A stretch of 17,295 nt of DNA, from the NCBI GenBank assembly GCA_029287555.1, contig JARFQX010000854.1:1-17295 (forward strand), written 5' to 3'. Below the pieces are notes generated by a model, which saw only the letters and a list, made by a program, of their open reading frames with translations, was not told where the DNA came from and made no database searches. The translations under genes were made by a program, and so were the position numbers. Positions 13,515 through 17,295 of the stretch are shown piece after piece. This stretch comes from Rubripirellula sp. GTDB taxonomy: Bacteria; Planctomycetota; Planctomycetia; Pirellulales; Pirellulaceae. Numbering within the stretch: the first letter of the stretch is position 1; every line of letters begins with the position of its first letter.

Positions 13515-14867
13515 ATGGACCGAAGGAAATTCATTCGTCGTTCAGCCGCCGTCGCGTCGGTCGCGGCACTTCACTCGCGAGCTTACGCAACCACTGCAGG
13601 CAAGTCACGGCGAGTCGGATTGATCGGATCCGGCTGGTACGGCAAGTGCGACCTGCTTCAACTGATCAATGTCGAGCCGGTCGAAGTCGTTTCCATCTGT
13701 GATGTCGACTCTCGGATGCTCAAAGAAGCCGCCGACTTGTTTGAGAGTCGCCAGGTGTCCAAGAAACGCCCTCGCACCTATGCGAACTATAAGGACATGC
13801 TGGCCGAAAAGGACCTCGACATCGTTTTGATTGCGACACCCGATCACTGGCACGCGTTGCCGATGATTGCGGCCGTCGAAGCCGGCGCGGATGTCTACGT
13901 GCAGAAGCCCACCGGCGTCGACGTGCTCGAAAGCAAGGCGATGCTTGATGCAGCGCGCCGTAACGATCGCGTCGTCCAGGTGGGAACCCAGCGGCGGAGC
14001 ACGCCTCACCTAATCGAAGCCAAGGAGAAGGTGGTCGATGCGGGACTTCTCGGCGACGTGGCTCACGCCGAAGTCTGTTGCTATTACCACATGCGTGCCC
14101 GCAAGAATCCGCCGGACACCGCACCCCCGGAATACCTTGACTACGAGGCCTGGACCGGACCGGCTCCCATGCGTCCCTACAACGAACTGGTTCACCCGCG
14201 ATCGTGGCGGGCCTTCATGGAGTACGGCAACGGCATCGTCGGGGACATGTGTGTTCACATGCTTGACATGGTCCGTTGGCAATTGGGGCTGGGATGGCCG
14301 AAACGAATCAGCAGCACCGGTGGCATCATGGTCGACACGGAATCAAAAGCGAACATCACCGATACGCAGATCGCAACGTTCGATTTCGATGACCTTGATG
14401 TCGTCTGGACGCACCGAAGTTGGGGCAGTCCGCCTGATCCCGAATATCCTTGGGCCGGGATCATTTACGGAACCAAAGGGACGCTCAAGTTGAGCGTCAA
14501 CAAGTATGACTTCATCCCGCGCGGATCCGGTCAACCGTTGCACGGCGATGCCGTGATCGAGGAAGACAAATATCCCACCGACACCACCGACGTGAAGGAC
14601 TGGAGAATGGAACTACATGTGGCCTCGGCAATTCGGGGGCACATGAAAAACCTCCTGGAGGCGATCGACAATCGCGGGCGGCCGATTGCCGACATCGAAC
14701 AAGGACACATCAGCAGCGCGTCGTGCATCATGGCCAATGTGGCGATGAAGCTCGGACGAACTTTGGAGTTCGATCCGGCCACCCACACGATTGTTGATGA
14801 TGCGGAAGCGACCGGACTGCTGAAGCGTCCCTATCGCAAGCCCTACGTGCACCCCTCGGAGGTCTAG
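13515..14867 (+). CDS. Tat-exported Gfo/Idh/MocA family oxidoreductase
   Basis: A 450-residue dinucleotide-dependent sugar or inositol dehydrogenase-type protein. The N-terminus MDRRKFIRRSAAVASVAALH is a twin-arginine signal, implying folded export with cofactor. The Rossmann motif is VGLIGSGWYG (34-43), with VVSICDVD behind it. Lys131 in VQKPTGVD fills the catalytic Lys position of the usual EKP, here QKP. GNGIVGDMCVHMLDMVRWQL (239-258) holds the Asp/His pair (D245, H248, D251) of the substrate pocket. Such exported members are heavily expanded in planctomycetes, often near sugar or sulfatase genes; the substrate here is unknown. ATG 13515 has no clear Shine-Dalgarno. An exported PQQ-repeat gene follows after 131 bases on the same strand. 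Confidence 0.92.
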   Translation: MDRRKFIRRSAAVASVAALHSRAYATTAGKSRRVGLIGSGWYGKCDLLQLINVEPVEVVSICDVDSRMLKEAADLFESRQVSKKRPRTYANYKDMLAEKDLDIVLIATPDHWHALPMIAAVEAGADVYVQKPTGVDVLESKAMLDAARRNDRVVQVGTQRRSTPHLIEAKEKVVDAGLLGDVAHAEVCCYYHMRARKNPPDTAPPEYLDYEAWTGPAPMRPYNELVHPRSWRAFMEYGNGIVGDMCVHMLDMVRWQLGLGWPKRISSTGGIMVDTESKANITDTQIATFDFDDLDVVWTHRSWGSPPDPEYPWAGIIYGTKGTLKLSVNKYDFIPRGSGQPLHGDAVIEEDKYPTDTTDVKDWRMELHVASAIRGHMKNLLEAIDNRGRPIADIEQGHISSASCIMANVAMKLGRTLEFDPATHTIVDDAEATGLLKRPYRKPYVHPSEV

Positions 14868-14998
14868 TGATTCTGCGAAGAAGGTCGAGATGCAGCTTGA
14901 TGATTGGAATCAAGCAGTCGACAAGCCGTTGATGACCCGAGTCGTTGAAACGAGCTGTCCGGAGAAACAAGTCAAGCCCCACTGGAGAAATCATCCGC

Positions 14999-16297
14999 AT
15001 GCGCAATGCCCCGCTCACCATCCTTGCAACCGCCTCGTTGGCTTCCGTTCTGCTAGCTGACGACTGGCCACAGTGGCGCGGACCAAACCGAGACGCCGTG
15101 CTTCATGAACAAGGTAGGGTGAAGGAGTTTTCTAACGGCTTGATGCCGCGACGCTGGTCCGTCCCCATCGGTTCCGGATACAGCGGACCGACGGTGGCGA
15201 AGGGACGCGTCTTCGTTACCGACCTCGATCCAGCCGAATCGTCCACCCAGGTCGAGCGGGTCCTCTGTGTCAGCGCGGAGGACGGCACGATGATCTGGAG
15301 CCATTCCTATCCCGCGCCATACAGCGTTGGCTACAAAGCGGGTCCAAGAGCTTCGGTCACGGTCCACGATGGCAAAGCAATCTCGGTTGGTGCCATGGGA
15401 CACCTCAAGTGCCTCGATGCCGATAACGGCGAAGTCCTGTGGGAACATGACCTGCAACGTGAATACGACATCGAGATGCCAAACTGGGGGATCACCTCGG
15501 CACCTTTGGTGTACCGGGATTTGGTCATCCAGATCGTCGGCGGCAGCGACAATGCCTGCGTCGTCGCCTTCGACCTCGAGTCCGGTCGGGAACGATGGCG
15601 ATCTCTCGACGAACGTGCCGGATACAGTGCTCCGATTCTGGTTCGCCAAGGAGACAACGATGTCGTCGTCTGCTGGACCGGTGACAGTGTAAGCGGATTG
15701 GATCCCGGGAGCGGCGAGGTTCACTGGAGCATTGCGATGAAGCCCCGCAACATGCCGATCGGGGTTGCCACTCCCACGGTCCAGGACGAATATTTGTTCG
15801 TTTCTTCATTTTACGACGGATCGATGCTCATTCGGCTGAACCTGCAGGAACCGAAGGCTGAGAAAGTCTGGCACCGCCGCGGCGTGGACGAAAAGAATAC
15901 GGACGCTCTGCATTGCATGATCAGTTCGCCATTGATCAAAGGTGACTACATTTACGGCGTCGACAGTTACGGAGAGTTGCGTTGCCTTGACCTGCAAACG
16001 GGTGATCGAGTCTGGGAAGACTTAACCGCGGTCCCTAGGGCCCGGTGGGCAACCATCCACATCATGCGCGACGGCAAACGTGAGTTGATGTTGAACGACC
16101 AGGGACAATTGATCCTGGCGACGCTGACCCCGCAAGGATATCGCGAGCATTGCCGGGCCGACCTGATTAAGCCAACGTTGGTGCAGCTTCGGCGTCGAGA
16201 CGGCGTCACTTGGGCGCATCCCGCCGTGGCCAATGGCTACATCTATGTTCGCAGCGATGCCGAACTGGTTTGTGCTCCCCTGCCGCTCGAGAATTAG
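14999..16297 (+). CDS. exported PQQ-like beta-propeller repeat protein (second copy)
   Basis: A 432-residue protein starting MRNAPLTILATASLASVLLA, a Sec signal peptide, followed by DDWPQWRGPNRDAV, the hallmark opening of planctomycete PQQ-repeat proteins. Blades recur as GRVFVTDLD..., GKAISVGAMGHLKCLDADNG, DLVIQIVGGSDNACVVAFD, VSGLDPGSGEVHW and DYIYGVDSYGELRCLDLQTG. It is related in kind to the protein at 623-1795 but not a close copy. Ligand and partner are unknown; a scaffold or a quinoprotein-like role are both possible. ATG 14999 is chosen over TTG 14945 because it gives a clean signal peptide and has GGAGA (14984-14988) ten bases upstream. Possibly cotranscribed with the oxidoreductase. 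Confidence 0.85.
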   Translation: MRNAPLTILATASLASVLLADDWPQWRGPNRDAVLHEQGRVKEFSNGLMPRRWSVPIGSGYSGPTVAKGRVFVTDLDPAESSTQVERVLCVSAEDGTMIWSHSYPAPYSVGYKAGPRASVTVHDGKAISVGAMGHLKCLDADNGEVLWEHDLQREYDIEMPNWGITSAPLVYRDLVIQIVGGSDNACVVAFDLESGRERWRSLDERAGYSAPILVRQGDNDVVVCWTGDSVSGLDPGSGEVHWSIAMKPRNMPIGVATPTVQDEYLFVSSFYDGSMLIRLNLQEPKAEKVWHRRGVDEKNTDALHCMISSPLIKGDYIYGVDSYGELRCLDLQTGDRVWEDLTAVPRARWATIHIMRDGKRELMLNDQGQLILATLTPQGYREHCRADLIKPTLVQLRRRDGVTWAHPAVANGYIYVRSDAELVCAPLPLEN

Positions 16298-16402
16298 TTT
16301 CGCCAGTTGACCAGCCGCAAATCCCGAACTCCTTTCTTCCTTGGGTGGAAATTGCGTGCAGCGTTTGATGACATTGCGGACTTCAAAGATTCTCGATTGC
16401 TC

Positions 16403-16408
16403 TACAAT
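16403..16408 (+). promoter_or_regulatory. -10 box (TACAAT) for the DinB-like gene
   Basis: gctc-TACAAT-gaa has five of six consensus bases and lies 69 bases before the ATG. The sequence 16 bases upstream (CTTCAA) is a poor -35. It sits in a 180-base gap that otherwise shows nothing notable. Confidence 0.35.
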
Positions 16409-16477
16409 GAAGTCGCATGTGACGCTCGCGCGGCGAACTTCTCGACCGATTGCCGACTCAAGAATCAGGATCTCGAC

Positions 16478-16999
16478 ATGCCAACCATCGGCCCCATGAT
16501 CGCAGCCTCGGCCCGGCTCGGGCTCGGCTACGCGGAAAGACTGCTGCAAGATGTGAAGCCGGAGCAATTTGCTCGCTTCGCCAACGTCGGTGGTAGTCTC
16601 ATCGAATCCAATCATCCCGCATTCATTTACGGGCACCTAAGTCTGTACGCGCCGCGTATCGTCGAGCAACTCGGTGGGAATGCCAGCGGATTGGCTCCTT
16701 CCGACCGATTCCAAGAGCTCTTTTCGAAAGACGCGAAGTGTGTCGACGATCCCGAGGGAACGATCTATCCGCCGATGGGCGAGATCGTTTCGGCGCTGAT
16801 GAAGGGTTACTCGGCCGCTGTCGCCACGCTCGACCAGGCGGCTGATGAGGCCTTTTGCGAGCCCAACCCCAACGAAGCGATGCGAGACAAGTTTCCCACG
16901 ATCGGTGCGATGCACGGTTTCTATGTTGGTGGCCATTTCATGCTACACATGGGCCAAATGAGCGCCTGGCGTCGGGCAATCGGACTCGGACCTGCCTAG
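16478..16999 (+). CDS. DinB-like four-helix-bundle protein
   Basis: A 173-residue protein with the pattern of the DinB/YfiT superfamily, four-helix bundles that often bind a divalent metal through three histidines. His53 (IYGHLSLY) and the HxxxH pair His153/His157 (GGHFMLHMGQMSAWRRAIGL) fit the triad positions. Some members are bacillithiol or mycothiol transferases, but most have no known activity; I would not assign one. The frame is open 57 codons further upstream, but ATG 16478 has AGGA (16467-16470) seven bases upstream and begins where the first helix should. The C-terminus ends cleanly at GLGPA. Confidence 0.78.
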   Translation: MPTIGPMIAASARLGLGYAERLLQDVKPEQFARFANVGGSLIESNHPAFIYGHLSLYAPRIVEQLGGNASGLAPSDRFQELFSKDAKCVDDPEGTIYPPMGEIVSALMKGYSAAVATLDQAADEAFCEPNPNEAMRDKFPTIGAMHGFYVGGHFMLHMGQMSAWRRAIGLGPA

Positions 17000-17007
17000 C
17001 AGCCTCA

Positions 17008-17079
17008 CACTGCCTCACTGCCCCACTGCCTCACTGCCCCACTGCCCCACTGCCCCACTGCCCCACTGCCCCACTGCCC
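17008..17079. repeat. 8-bp tandem repeat, nine copies
   Basis: Nine contiguous copies of cactgccY fill 17008-17079. Copies 1 and 3 end in T, the others in C; the last six are identical. It starts eight bases after the DinB-like stop and ends 14 bases before the DAHP synthase ATG, so it occupies nearly the whole spacer. Confidence 0.95.
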
Positions 17080-17093
17080 AGGCTCAACCCGTG

Positions 17094-17295
17094 ATGACTC
17101 CCTGGGGCCCTTCGTCCTGGAAGACCAAGCCGGCCCGTCAACAGCCCGAGTATGAAGATCCTGATGAGCTGAACGGCGTCCTGGAAAGGCTGACCCATCG
17201 ACCTCCCCTGGTAACCCGTTGGGAGATCGAGCGACTCAAGACGCAACTCGCTCTGGCCTCAACCGGTTCCGCGTTTCTGTTGCAAGGTGGCGACT
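17094..17295 (+). CDS. class II 3-deoxy-D-arabino-heptulosonate 7-phosphate synthase, 5' part
   Basis: The first 67 codons of a gene running off the right edge. The sequence opens MTPWGPSSWKTKPARQQPEY, then PPLVTRWEIERLKTQLA (37-53) and AFLLQGGD (60-67), the N-terminal signature of the class II (plant/AroF-Mycobacterium type) DAHP synthase; the next residues should be CAE. The enzyme condenses phosphoenolpyruvate and erythrose 4-phosphate, the committed step of aromatic amino acid synthesis. ATG 17094 directly follows an in-frame GTG (17091), either of which could be used. No Shine-Dalgarno is visible, because the 14 bases between the start and the 8-bp repeat array read aggctcaacccgtg. Confidence 0.9.
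   Translation, partial: MTPWGPSSWKTKPARQQPEYEDPDELNGVLERLTHRPPLVTRWEIERLKTQLALASTGSAFLLQGGD

Noticed and set aside
17000..17094. Pro/Leu/His-rich coding stretch through the 8-bp repeats
   Set aside because: The frame arises only from the tandem repeat and starts inside the DinB-like gene in another frame; no independent coding evidence.

Overview
The window looks like a chromosomal, mostly housekeeping segment of a planctomycete, probably of the Pirellulales/Rhodopirellula type. The evidence is a fused AroD-AroE protein, secreted PQQ-like beta-propeller proteins of the 'DWPQWRGP' type, a DUF1571 protein, a Tat-exported Gfo/Idh/MocA oxidoreductase, frequent TTG/GTG starts with weak Shine-Dalgarno sequences, and ribosomal protein sequences of planctomycete flavour. 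No taxonomic search was possible, so this is inference from protein character. I see no tRNA, rRNA, transposase, integrase, CRISPR array or toxin-antitoxin pair.

Layout. On the left, the 5' end of a HemN/HemW-like radical SAM gene runs off the edge on the minus strand. Next is an exported PQQ-repeat protein (minus), divergent from aroDE (plus). aroDE ends in a TTGA overlap with an N-acetylglutamate-synthase-like GNAT acetyltransferase. That pair converges on a minus-strand prepilin-peptidase-like membrane protein that appears to lack its aspartyl protease catalytic residues. A repeat-bearing spacer leads to a two-gene signalling module: a STAS anti-sigma antagonist and a receiver-RsbW-type ATPase fusion. 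Then come a class II-like DNA photolyase, the canonical rplM-rpsI pair, a terminator-like hairpin, and a stand-alone infA.

The right half holds genes of envelope or secreted character: a 566-residue exported protein built from two weakly similar halves and closed by a strong intrinsic terminator; a DUF1571 protein; a Tat-signal Gfo/Idh/MocA oxidoreductase followed by a second exported PQQ-repeat protein; and a DinB-fold protein. After a nine-copy 8-bp tandem repeat, the window ends in the first 67 codons of a class II DAHP synthase. The shikimate pathway is therefore represented at both ends (first step at 17094, third and fourth steps at 2027), but the genes are not one operon.

I did not find a clear novel system. 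The items most worth checking are the degenerate prepilin peptidase, the receiver-gated partner-switching pair, and the 8-bp tandem array immediately upstream of the DAHP synthase start.
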